Below, in pieces: positions 46,471 to 57,036 of a DNA stretch of 64,000 nt. The stretch's first letter is position 1, and every line of letters starts with the position of its first letter. This DNA is from Melampsora larici-populina 98AG31 (Eukaryota; Basidiomycota; Pucciniomycetes; Pucciniales; Melampsoraceae): assembly GCF_000204055.1 (NCBI RefSeq), contig NW_006768831.1, positions 62,001-126,000 on the forward strand, in the 5' to 3' direction. The translations under genes and the position numbers were made by a program. Below the pieces are notes generated by a model. The model saw nothing but the letters and a program-made list of their open reading frames with translations, searched no databases and was not told the origin of the DNA.

Positions 46471-48258
46471 ATGCCTACAGGCAAGCGTAAACCCACCAAA
46501 AGACCACCACCCAAGAGATCTACAACCTCCCACAAACCAAGTTACAAACGACGCAGTGGCAAAGAATCTCTCACTGCTGCCGAGCGAGCAATGGACGATT
46601 CAGAAGACGACAATGATTATCAACCGGACCTGCAACTTGAAGAACAAGATTCAGAGGACGACTCAAGAAACCCTGTTGACTTATCTACATCTAGCCAACA
46701 TCCTCCAACCAACAACTCAAGTCGACCTGCTTGTTCAACAAACACTAATTCAAACACAAGCCCACAACCAACTGGCACAGCTTCAACTCACAATCCAAAT
46801 CACACACAACTAACCCTTCATAACTATTCCACTGTTGGCAAAGAGCTTGGACGACCTGCCCTTGAGAGGATGTTGAATGATCCAAAAAGAAAGACTCAAA
46901 ATCGACCCCCATCAGCTATCTTAGGCGAGGCTCAGGCACTTCAGGGTTACTACACGATGGACAAGATGAGCCTATCTTTGGTTGGCAACACCAGCCTCGC
47001 AACTCTGGAATCTGCACTGTCAGCTTTGTTCCTTCTGGTTGCTATTTGTCACCGTCTTTTTTTAACCATTATCGTATCTTCACAGATTTGAAGGCCCTAT
47101 ATCACATGACCGCAATGGCTACACCACATGGATGAGCTACAGCTTGGCCAACACAGTGCAAATCTCAAGTAAGTGTCTATCATATCACAACATAGCCTAA
47201 TACTAATGCACTTCTAATTTCAGTGCCTGCAGGAGGACAATCGGAGGGCTTTGCCGAACATAATCAAAACTGTCGTAAATGGACAGAACTGACAGAGACT
47301 GAGTCAGAGACGTTTCAGCCAAAACTTTTTGAAAAGCTAGCCTACGCGCATTTCACAAACATCGCCACACCGGTTTCCGAAGAAGAACGTGCAACGGATC
47401 AAGAGATAACCCAGTACATGCACCATTTCACCCGTCTTGCTAATCTCGATAAGGTATCCAAACATCTCCAAAGTGGGGTACTGGGTCAGACAATAGCAAA
47501 ATCTCTTGCTGTTATTGAAAAGAGGGGTCCCGAAGAGATTGGAAAGGTAGCCACCCAGGTAAGCGGCCTTTCCAAAACCTTTTTGCCATGATAAGTCAAA
47601 GCCACTTACTTATGACTCCAAATTTCATGTAGCTCCAAAGTATCTTCAAAAGATTTGGCATTCATTCGCACCTTCTGGTAGCCAGCTGGAATCCAAAGAC
47701 CAAGCTCGAAAACCCTATGTGGAATCCTGAATATACTACGAGCCCTCGATGGGCTGAATACGCCAAGAGAACTCATCACCTTGCTAGAGACTTCGCCATT
47801 CGGTCCACTGCAGCCCAAATTGAGTTCACTGAAACCCAAAAATCCACTAACCAAAACGACAAAACACCTCAGGTCACAATGAGGACAAAGCTCACCAACT
47901 TGCTGAATAACGAGATAAGTACGTGATATTCCATAACTTAGTCCTCAAACTCGTCTTTCATCCAACTGACTCATTTTCTTTAGGGAAGAATTTGCCGCAT
48001 CCGCCTCAGGGACCAAAGCACGACGTCTATCCAAAGACCCCCAACCCACACGAGACTATAGCAGGCCGGTGTTACCAAGGCGTTCAGTTGGCCGTCCGTC
48101 AAGCCACTGACTCGCAGGTGACTCAGGAGATGCTTACTCTAGGAGCCAAAGGCGGACGTCTGACCGACAAACAGGTCAAAACCTGGATTGAAGATATTGA
48201 AGAAGGAAGGTATTCCATACACGTGGCAACTGCAACCACAACTGCAACAAACGGCTAA
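46471..48258 (+). CDS. Lineage-specific nuclear-type protein, unknown function
   Basis: Intact multi-exon gene of about 510 codons. Start MPTGKRKPTKRPPPKRSTTS (caccATGcc context) is strongly basic, then an acidic ERAMDDSEDDNDYQ segment and Ser/Thr/Asn-rich linker. The folded part begins GKELGRPALERMLNDPKRK and continues SHDRNGYTTWMSYSLANT and MPAGGQSEGFAEHNQ. After the intron following VATQ comes LQSIFKRFGIHSHLLVASWN, then the C-terminus QEMLTLGAKGGRLTDKQVKT and WIEDIEEGRYS. Four introns (e.g. GTAAGT near 47169, GTACGT near 47919) keep frame. No domain was recognised. It resembles repetitive protein families of rust genomes and may belong to a mobile element. Confidence 0.6.
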
Positions 48259-49266
48259 GTTACAATTTTACAACTGCAAGATTTTATGACCTAGAACACT
48301 GAACCACTCAGCTTTCCTTACCATTGTTATCATAAAACATGTCCAACCAAATCAATTGCTATTATTGGTTTGGGTCTTGTTTTTACAATGTGTGTGTTAC
48401 TACCTCTTTGTTGTAGGCTAATCATTATCTATGATTATTGCTAGTCGCAGTCAAGATCTCTCTCCAAATCAATTATTACAAATGTTACCTTTGTGAACAC
48501 CCAAAATTGTCCAGGTGAAAATCTGGCCCCGTTTGGGAGCGGTTATTTTACCACGGTATTTGCGTAATCGCATCAATACCACAGTGGTACAGTTGTACTA
48601 TGTTTGGTACCTTAATTTGCCACGGTAATGTACCACAGGATTTGGACAATAATCTCACCATACTGTGGTAATCCAGTAATTGACAAAAAGCTCTTTATGA
48701 AAAATAAATCCGCACGGTGAAAGGGGACTTATCCAAATTTGCTTTTACCCCTCACATCCCTCCTTCCTAGGACTTCCTCTGATTGCCCTAGCTTGCCCTC
48801 TCTTACCGGCTCTTCCACCCCCCATCTTGTCTGTTGGAGTCACCACACTGTGTGCTTCTCAACTAATGTTGATGATAAGATTCTGCTAGATAAACAACGG
48901 ATCATAAGATCCTATTAGATAAACAATGGAGCGTAAGATCCCATCAGATCAACACCCCATTATAAGATCATAAGATCCGTATTTGGATGTGTTTGTTGTT
49001 GCCCTACCGTTTGTTATTATCTTTTGTATATAAGCAGAGCTACACTGGGGAAGGGTTTGTTTCCCTCATCCTGTCCATTTCATCTTGTCTACGCTCTAGG
49101 TAAGCTTTCCACATGATTCATGACTATTCCTCTATGGAATACAATCCTTGTTTCCTTTTCATCTTGTGTACACTCTTGTTGATCACACCATTGTCCTCAT
49201 CCGAATCATCACTTCTGTTGACTCAATTACCTATCCGATCAATCTCAGTCAAACAAATCCATCAAG

Positions 49267-50541
49267 ATGCCGAGGGTCTCCAGTACTGAGCAAGGGAAGA
49301 CACCTCCTAACTTCACGCATGCCAAATCTCGAACCATCATCAATGGCTTGATCCTCCAAAAGCTTGCGGGCAAAAAGTCGGACTCGGGCTTCAAGCCTGA
49401 GGCATGGACTGCAGTAACAGATCAGTACAACGAGACCTACAAGACTGAACTGACAAAGGAACAGCTCAAGAATCACTTTCAAGCAGTCAGTCCATTCATC
49501 TATATCAATCTTCCTTTTCCTGGCACTCATTACAATTCATGTCTGAGCTTACAGGTGAAGAAGCAGTATGGCATTGTTCATCAATTGAGGGGTACATCCG
49601 GTGTTGGCTGGGATGAAGCTACAGGAATGCTTATCGCTGATCCAGATTTCTGGGCAAACTACTCAAAGGTACGTCTTGAATAAGATGAAAGGGATTCTTA
49701 TGACCACTAAAATCAATTTCTCAGTCCCACAAAGGGGCGGCAGTTTATGAGAAGAAGCCGTTCCCCCTTTACTCTTTGATGAACGAGCTCTGTGGAGACA
49801 CAAATGCTGCAGCTGAAGGTATTCGAGGCACTCAGACAAGCACTCGAGCTCGTGGTGAGGCCTCGTTGACAGCCGAAGAGCTCGCATTGGACGACGATCC
49901 TGAGGCTGATCCTGACCAAGACCTACCCTCTGTGGAAGAGCTTACTCAAAGTGCGTATACAATCCTGTTTCTTTGGGTGAGCTTACTGGAACTTACTTGT
50001 TCACCGGATGAAATGAAATTCAGCTCACGTCGACATGAGTGTTGACACACCTTCTGAGACCGAGATTACTCAAAACGACCCTTCTGTTACAACCACGTCT
50101 TCAACATCTGCCAGCTCCAAGCCTGTGTCTTCCAGAATCGGCGTTCAAACTCGTGTAAGGCCAAACAGCAAAGCAAAACTTGCCTCATCTTTGAATGAAG
50201 CTGTGGCTCATCAGAAAATGAGTGCGGCCCAATCAATCACCCGCGAGACTTTGCGTGCAAAAACTCTCGAGGAACACGATGCTCGCAAGCTAGCTCTGAT
50301 TCAAGATCAGGCCCATTTAGAACAACAATCAATCTCTCTCAAGAACACCAAGCTTCCTTCACAACGCGAGGCATTGAAGATATTTGCTGAGGATGCTGAA
50401 GTGTATTTTAAAGACTTGTCTGCTCGTCTCAAAGCCTCAAAAGTATTTCGAAACGAGGAGAACTGCTCCTTCTTCATTGAATTACCCGATGAGTTGAAAT
50501 GGGCTTGGCTTTCTGATGAGGTTGCAAATGGACAAGCTTGA
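49267..50541 (+). CDS. Harbinger Myb/SANT-like DNA-binding protein
   Basis: Four exons. Exon 1 starts MPRVSSTEQGKTPPNFTHAK and carries NGLILQKLAGKKSDSGFKPE followed by AWTAVTDQYNETYKTELTKE. After an intron (GTCAGT...TTACAG) comes KKQYGIVHQLRGTSGVGWDE with MLIADPDFWANYSK; this is the Myb/SANT-like (Myb_DNA-bind_3) pattern. The next exons give SHKGAAVYEKKPFPLYSLMN, an acidic linker (LALDDDPEADPDQD), a Ser/Thr-rich part and a helical C-terminus ending LPDELKWAWLSDEVANGQA. No stop was seen in the exons. Likely binds the element termini. Confidence 0.85.
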
Positions 50542-51217
50542 ACCGTTTTCAGTCATTTGTGAACAGCCTTTGTATCCTTTATTTGTTTCAAACTATTTCA
50601 TCTTCATTTCTCTTAAATATTCATGTCGATCTGATTATGAGTCATGTCTTGAAGTGTGAAATACATACAAAGCAATTAGGAATGTGATAAAACTCAAAAA
50701 TGATTGATTGGATAGAACTCAAAGATGATCGATCGGATAGAACTCACAAATGATCGATCGAGCACATCTTGAATTGAGAAGTGTCAAAAGAGAGTACAAA
50801 TCAGAAACAACATGGCTGGAATCGATAATTACTTGTCATGGTCAAAATGAAAGAAGATGTTGAATGAGAGCGATTACTTAACCTGTTTCCTTGTCTCAGT
50901 TTTATTGGTTTGTTTGAAACTATTGATCTTTTTTGTGTAAGGCATAATATATATCATTTTGATTTTGTCTGATATTTCACCATGAAAGATTTTAATACGT
51001 GTGATTGATCAATCGAGATACAAACTGAGATTGATTGATTCTATGTTGGAATAGCATCGATTGATGGGTTGCATCTTGATTTCAAATCAACAAAAGAATT
51101 ACAATTCCGAATGAAAGTATCAAATGTGATTCTTGATCAAGAGAGCTGAGATGCGTTATCGATCCATATCCTCAAATTATGCAAAGACAATGATTCTATG
51201 CATTACACTACCAATCT

Positions 51218-52475
51218 TCACCCTCGATAATGAGGGTGCTTAATGTATGCTTCCCACATTTCCATGGCCATCCAATCTCTATCATCCATAGCTTGAGCTC
51301 GAAGGCGTGCAGAGGCAACCTCATAAGCATGTGCCCGTTGGTTTGGCCATCTTTGTGCTAATCTAACTTGCTCGGCATCATATTCATCACAGTACAAGTC
51401 GTCCCCCCCTTTCTTCACTATCAAGTTGTGCAGCGTACAGAGGGCAATGACCAAGGAAGCCTGTCGATCAATCGGAAAAGAGTGCATAGATGTTAAAATC
51501 TCAAATCGTTTCTTGAGGACGCCAAAGATTTGCTCGATGACATTTCGTAAGCTGGCATGCCGCAAATTGAACAATTCCTTGTAATCTTGTGGGCCTTCAT
51601 TACCCCGAGCCCATTCCTTCAGATGATACCTAACCCCGCGATAGGGAGCCAGAAATCCTGGCTCATTAGCGTAACCCGCATCTACAAGGTAGTAACGGCC
51701 TGCCATGACCGTTGAGATTAGAATTGAAACAAAGTATGCAAAGAAGTGTATCTCTTACCTGGAGGTACTAGAAATCTCCCTTGTTGTCTGGCCACTTCCA
51801 ACACCCGTCCGTCTGCTGCCGAACCTTTGAAACCGGCAAGAACAAAATTGAAGATCATGTTGAAGGAGCATCCAGCGAGGACGTTCTGACTGAGAGTCCC
51901 TTTCCGGTTGTGGTAGAGGTCGTGATCTTTCAATGGTACCACAGCAGGGATGTGTGTTCCATCAATCGCTCCAAGACAGTCCTTGAACCATGGGAACCTC
52001 TTGCTGTCCGAAGAAATTTCAGGTGGACAAGGTGTAGCTGGGAGACGTGTTCAAGCACAAGTAGTACAAGATTGTAGTAGCGGCTGATGGTCTCGCCAGA
52101 ATGCTGAAAGCGTTCTGCAGCAAGTCGATTCGAGGCGTGATTTCCCATTATGAATAAAAATATCATGAGTTGTTCTTGCTTTGAGACGTAAATAGTATCC
52201 TCAAGGTATGGCGCCAAAATGTCCATCACATGCATGAACGTTGTTTTGTCCATTTGGCAAACTTCGGAGAATCGTACTGGACTACCATTGAGAACCTCTT
52301 CACAGTAAGCGGCACCACCAAGACAAGAAGTGCGGCATGGAATCTTTGGAGTCATCGTTGCAAGAAGCTGTTCGTAGGCTGATTGGATTGTGTTGTCTAG
52401 CTCTGGGTCTTCATCAGATTCAAAAATATCATCGGTTTTGAAAGTTGAGTAAGAATCGATTGATATGTCGGACAT
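51218..52475 (-). pseudogene. Harbinger DDE transposase, frameshifted
   Basis: Starts MSDISIDSYSTFKTDDIFES, with RFSEVCQMDKTTFMHVMDIL, NRLAAERFQHSGETISRYYN and then the catalytic part in another frame: CLGAIDGTHIPAVVP, GTLSQNVLAGCSFNMIFNFV, then after an intron GRYYLVDAGYANEPG and NVIEQIFGVLKKRFE. It ends KHPHYRG. Between YYNLVLLVLEHV and the first catalytic Asp (about 52025-52050) the frame must shift by one base, and no intron fits. The other DDE residues are present. Loss of function is likely but recent. Confidence 0.88.
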
Positions 52476-52664
52476 TTTGGATACGGCAGTATGGAGATGT
52501 TATGAAGTTGGTGTCATTCTGCCAAACAAGTATGGCCAAAAAACAGGAATTATAATTGTACCACACTTTGCAAGTGGTTTTTTGTCTTTACTGCATTATC
52601 GGACCCAAAAATGTAGTACACTTTTACAGTACTGTACACTTTATCACCGCTCCCAAACGGGGCC

Positions 52665-52795
52665 TAAGTGTGGGGCGACTTTCTCTCAACCAATGCAAAA
52701 TTTCAATGCACAAAAATTACAAATTCATTAGCTTTCACAGATTAAGGTCTATGTTGTCATGAACATTTGTAATGGGTTAGAAAACCATCAACTTA
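52665..52795. repeat. Tandem-repeat unit 1 between two Harbinger elements
   Basis: About 130 bp. Words aaaattacaaattcatta, tgttgtcatgaacatttgta and gggttagaaaaccatcaact recur in the unit at 53683-53825. Confidence 0.8.
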
Positions 52796-53682
52796 GGCCC
52801 CGTTTGGGAGCGGTTATTTTACCGCGGTATTTTCGTAATTGCATCAATACCACAGTGGTATGATCTTACCACGTTTGGTACCTTATTTTGCTGCAGTATT
52901 GTACCACAGTATTTAGACAATAATCTGACAATACTGTGGTATTGCGATAATTGACAAAAAGCTGTTTATGAAAAATAAATCCGCACGGTGAAAGGGGACT
53001 TCGTCAAATTTGATCTCTTCCCCTTCCCTTTGTAATTCATCGGCTCCTTCCATCCGTTCGATTACAAAACTCACTATCAACCCATCTTCAACACCTTCAC
53101 ACTTCAAGATGAAGACAACCACGAGTTCAATATTAGTTTGTCAATCGACCTCATCGCACTGTACCTTTATCACTTCTTCCTTCAATCCACCGTTCCCTCA
53201 ATCAATCTCGTCGCTTCTCAAATTCTGTCACTCGCTTTGATAACCTTGTTTCTCCTTCAATCAATCTCATGAATATCAAAGGATATGTATCTTTTCAAAT
53301 TCGCTAACAATATGAAAAAGATGATCAAGATGATTCCTTGACGAGAGAAAAGTTCCAGTTGATTGGTGATGAGGTTCACAACTTTTGATGAGTTACGATG
53401 ACCGAGCAAGTGAATTAATGATGAAAGATTGTTAAGTCTGTTTGAGTGTGGATCAAGAACGAACGATGTCAGAGGTTTTGTGGGTATACATACATACATA
53501 CCACAGTCAGGAGAAAATCAGCGCGAGTGGTGTTGAATTGCCAAACGATTATGACCAAAAACAGAGATTATAACTGTACCACACTACAAGTGCGGGTTTT
53601 CATCTCTACTGCATTATTGGGGCCAAAAATGCAGTACACTTTTGCAGTACATTACACTTTGTCACCGCTCCCAAACGGGGCC
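52796..53682. mobile_element. Non-autonomous Harbinger element, TSD TTA
   Basis: 887 bp with the same termini as the 4.1-kb element (ggccccgtttgggagcggt) and TTA on both sides (52793-52795 and 53683-53685). The first ~215 bp and last ~160 bp are homologous to the larger element; the middle is unrelated and has no gene. A deletion derivative with replaced centre. Confidence 0.92.
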
Positions 53683-53865
53683 TTAATGTGTAATGACTTT
53701 ATGAAATCGATTTATGAAATCGTCAAACGGCAATATTTCAATGCGCAAAAATTACAAATTCATTAAATTTCATATTAAGGTCGATGTTGTCATGAACATT
53801 TGTAATGGGTTAGAAAACCATCAACTCAATGTGTAATGACTTCATGAAATCGATTTATGAAATCG
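53683..53865. repeat. Tandem-repeat units 2 and partial 3
   Basis: Unit 2 (53683-53825) and the start of unit 3 (atgtgtaatgacttcatgaaatcgatttatgaaatcgcc is split by position 53829 onward) repeat unit 1. Both Harbinger elements sit at the same internal position of the unit. Confidence 0.7.
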
Positions 53866-54135
53866 CCAAAAGCATCTATTTTTCTTGTTACTTTCTAATC
53901 GCGCCTGGACCAACTTCCAAATCGAATTGACGCAATACCAGATAGTTGTGCCCCTATTAACATGGCATGTGCGATGCCAGGGGTTCATCAAGGGGCTCAT
54001 GACGACATGACCAACAAGAAAAGAACTAAAAACCAACGAAACAATATCAAACAAGACTGTTCCATCCACTCAGAACACTGATTTTTTTGCTTCGTTCTTT
54101 GAAATAATTACTTCACGCCACCAAGATTACCAATC

Positions 54136-54476
54136 TGTAAGGAGTACACGTGACATGTAGGCATGGGATTATACATTATGGGATTAGTTGGGGAACTCCT
54201 TACCTTTCATTCTCAATGCCCGGCTTCGAAAGATCCTCACTCCTCAGAGAGCCAACTGGGTGACCTTTCGGAGCTAGGTGAGATTCTCTTATTTCTCTCT
54301 TATCTCTTTCTCTCTGTTGTGTTGTTAGATGGTTGCTGACTCCTCAGAGAGCCAACTGGGTGACCTTTCGGAGCTAGATCGTAATTAAACCGAAGTTCCA
54401 AGTCCATCGCTCTCGTGAGAAGTCGTGCCGGACTAGTTTCCGGACTCCTCAGTGAAGGTTCTAATTGAACCTTACA
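54136..54476 (+). repeat. 5' LTR
   Basis: 341 bp, TGTAAGGAG...CCTTACA. It contains a 39-bp direct repeat (54239-54277 and 54339-54377) separated by a 51-bp segment with perfect intron borders (GTGAGA...TTGTTAG, 54278-54328). Confidence 0.97.
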
Positions 54477-54660
54477 CTTTTTTTGACTTGTTCACTTCGA
54501 ACATAATAATCAAAACTCAAATCATCTATAACAACACACTTTCACAATTTTTTTCGTTCTATTTTTATCCTTTTTTCCGTCATTCTGCAACATCTGCCAC
54601 CTGTCAATCTGTCAATCTGCCACCAACCTATATCGGTCGATCGAACCTTGTAAATTCGGT

Positions 54661-57036
54661 TTGACTTCAGTCCAGTCAACAACCAGAACACCTGTCCAAC
54701 TGTGGACTATCCGGATGATCGGCGGCGCTTCTTTGAAACCTGAGAATTTCCTTGACGACCCCGACGCGTTGCTTCGAGAAGCTCGGAAAGCAAAACAAAA
54801 ACAGAAAGAATCTGTGGAATCACCGCCAGCACCAGCTCCACCAAGGTATTCCTGGAGACCTGAAGCATCAGTATCGGGTTCTCCAGCGCCGACAGACCGT
54901 ATTCTATACCCGTCAAGTCATCGACCCAGCCCTGCTACAGTTTCTCCAGTTCATTTTTCACCGCCAACTATCTCACCTTCGGCATCGGAAAGAACCGTAA
55001 TAGACGCACATTTCAAAAAACTTTTTGGACAACAACAGCTCACAGAGACCCCTCACCCACCCGGTCATTTCTCTACCAAGACTCCTGATTCTAAACCTCC
55101 CGACGTAACTTTATCAGCACCAACATTGACGTGTGTATCGTCGAACACCATGTCAAACGATCAAGAGACGATTGAAGCTTTACGACAACAAGTCGAGAGC
55201 CTCAAGCTGCAAAATGAATCTCTGGCCCAAACTCGACAGGAGACTTTAGTCCTGCAAAAACTAGTACGGGAACTCATGGCGGAAAAAGCAGCCGCTACAA
55301 CCAACAGCGATCTTCGACTTGAAGACAATCAAGAGACGGCGGGCCCATCAACTAGTACCACGCATCCCTTTGCGAAGTATACACGTCAAACGCCGGATTC
55401 GCCCTCACCCTTGCCTCGCGATCAAACCAGACAAGGTCAGACCACCGCGAACTCAGCAGTGACCGTCAATCCCATGACGACACCTGGAAACAATCTGTCT
55501 GCGGAGCTCGGGGGTGAAGCGCGAGAATCCCAGGAACGAGATGCTGGTCAAGTCAATCAAGATGCTCAGCAGTCGACGCCGATTATACCACCTCATATGG
55601 CATACCCGCCGACTACACCTTTGTCACCACAAGCTGCAGCCGCCATGTACGCGCCATACATGCAAGCCTACTATCCCCCTTTTCAAGGGATGCCAACGGT
55701 CTCTGGTCCAACACCAATGACGGCGGACCGAATTAAACTGAGTGACCTACCCAAGTTCAATGGGAAATTCGGCCGACCTGCCGACCTCTTTCATTGGCAA
55801 GATATGATCGAGGAAACTTTTGAAGTCAAAAATCTCAATGATGACAATGAACGGCTTAAATTACTCGGTTCGCTGCTCAATACTGAAGAAATGTCGGCAT
55901 GGTATCGGTCCAATAAAGGAACTTTGCGTCAGAAATCTTGGGACGAGGCTATGAAAATGATGGCTTTGGGTACTCTCCCCCATGCTTGGTTGTCCGACAC
56001 CGAAATGGCCTTGCGAAGAATCGAAATGAAAGCATCTGAATCTTTTGATACGTATGTGAATCGGGCTCAATCATTACATCGACTAGTCAAGAGAATGGGG
56101 AACGCGACCGATCAAAACCTGGCGGAGTATATCACGTGGGGAGCTCCCCAACTGTTCAGAGATATGGTGGACCGAGATAAACTGCTATTCAAGACTCCTT
56201 TTTCATTTACCGAATTCAAGGACGCGGCAGACGGAATGTGGAGATTCTTAATAACTTCTAAATTATTGCCAGAAACGACAACAAAACGACAACAGCCTGC
56301 AAACGCCTCTGCTGCGACTTCTACATCGACTCCGTCATCAACTCGTGCTCCTGCCGGCAGAATCAGATCAGATGAAGAACGCGCCGACAACGCCTGGCGT
56401 TATCATGAATACCTCAGACGCTCAGGTATCTGTTCGATTTGTAAAGAGAAATGCAACAACCCGAGCTGTAACAAGAAGAGCGTACGGTTCATTTCTGTTC
56501 CATTAGACTTCAATCCGGGCCCGCGACCTACGCGATCAAACGCAAGCATTACTCCAGCAGCACTCCCAGGAGCCCCAATTCACAAACCTGCAGGACGACC
56601 AGCCGCCACATCAACTCGTGTTGCCGCTGTCGAGACTTTCCCAGACTTGTTAGCCGAAGACATTGCGGCATACGAGGAGGCGGATCAGTTCAGAGCTGGA
56701 CAAATTGAGGACGCAGCGGATCAGGATGAAGGGTGCGTACCTACATCATCATCAACTCCTATCATCCTAGAGCTGACATGTAATGGTAAACGGGTGCGGG
56801 CATTGATTGATTCAGGAGCTGGGACCAACCTCTTATCGGAGAAGATGGCGCGTGAACTTCATGTTTGTCGTAGGCCATTGGTAGCGCCGGTAGAGGTACG
56901 CCTTGCAATCCCAACTGAAGGCAAACCATTAGTATTGCGCGAATTTGCAATTGCTAACTTACAATCTCAGCACCCGACATTCGATTCGGAGCCGTATTCT
57001 TCAAGCTGGCACCACTTGGATCAAATTATGACATGA
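54661..57036 (+). CDS. gag: Gag plus N-terminal part of aspartic protease
   Basis: 791-aa frame. The N-terminal ~180 residues are Pro/Ser-rich and disordered; a second possible start, MSNDQETIEALRQQVESLKL, opens a coiled coil. The capsid region runs from KLSDLPKFNGKFGRPADLFH through LLNTEEMSAWYRSNKGTL. An atypical zinc-knuckle-like cluster follows (CSICKEKCNNPSC, replacing CCHC). The frame then enters a retroviral-type aspartic protease, with active site LIDSGAGTNLLSEKMARELH, but stops before its second half. The second half of the protease (NYDMILGSPFL) lies in the next frame, so a -1 shift or a restart is needed. Confidence 0.92.
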   Translation: MTSVQSTTRTPVQLWTIRMIGGASLKPENFLDDPDALLREARKAKQKQKESVESPPAPAPPRYSWRPEASVSGSPAPTDRILYPSSHRPSPATVSPVHFSPPTISPSASERTVIDAHFKKLFGQQQLTETPHPPGHFSTKTPDSKPPDVTLSAPTLTCVSSNTMSNDQETIEALRQQVESLKLQNESLAQTRQETLVLQKLVRELMAEKAAATTNSDLRLEDNQETAGPSTSTTHPFAKYTRQTPDSPSPLPRDQTRQGQTTANSAVTVNPMTTPGNNLSAELGGEARESQERDAGQVNQDAQQSTPIIPPHMAYPPTTPLSPQAAAAMYAPYMQAYYPPFQGMPTVSGPTPMTADRIKLSDLPKFNGKFGRPADLFHWQDMIEETFEVKNLNDDNERLKLLGSLLNTEEMSAWYRSNKGTLRQKSWDEAMKMMALGTLPHAWLSDTEMALRRIEMKASESFDTYVNRAQSLHRLVKRMGNATDQNLAEYITWGAPQLFRDMVDRDKLLFKTPFSFTEFKDAADGMWRFLITSKLLPETTTKRQQPANASAATSTSTPSSTRAPAGRIRSDEERADNAWRYHEYLRRSGICSICKEKCNNPSCNKKSVRFISVPLDFNPGPRPTRSNASITPAALPGAPIHKPAGRPAATSTRVAAVETFPDLLAEDIAAYEEADQFRAGQIEDAADQDEGCVPTSSSTPIILELTCNGKRVRALIDSGAGTNLLSEKMARELHVCRRPLVAPVEVRLAIPTEGKPLVLREFAIANLQSQHPTFDSEPYSSSWHHLDQIMT

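Larger units (their letters stand above)
48525..52664. mobile_element. PIF/Harbinger DNA transposon, second element
   Basis: 4140 bp between ggccccgtttgggagcggt (48525) and its inverse (52646-52664). It holds a Myb/SANT gene on plus and a DDE transposase on minus. The right flank is TAA; the left flank is tct, so the 3-bp duplication is not conserved. The non-autonomous relative at 52796-53682 shares both ends and keeps a TTA duplication. Subterminal words accacagtggtac and taccacagtatt repeat. Confidence 0.88.

Noticed and set aside
54477..54510. tRNA primer-binding site after the 5' LTR
   Set aside because: No TGG-starting complement to a tRNA 3' end is visible within the first bases; another priming mode is possible but cannot be shown here.
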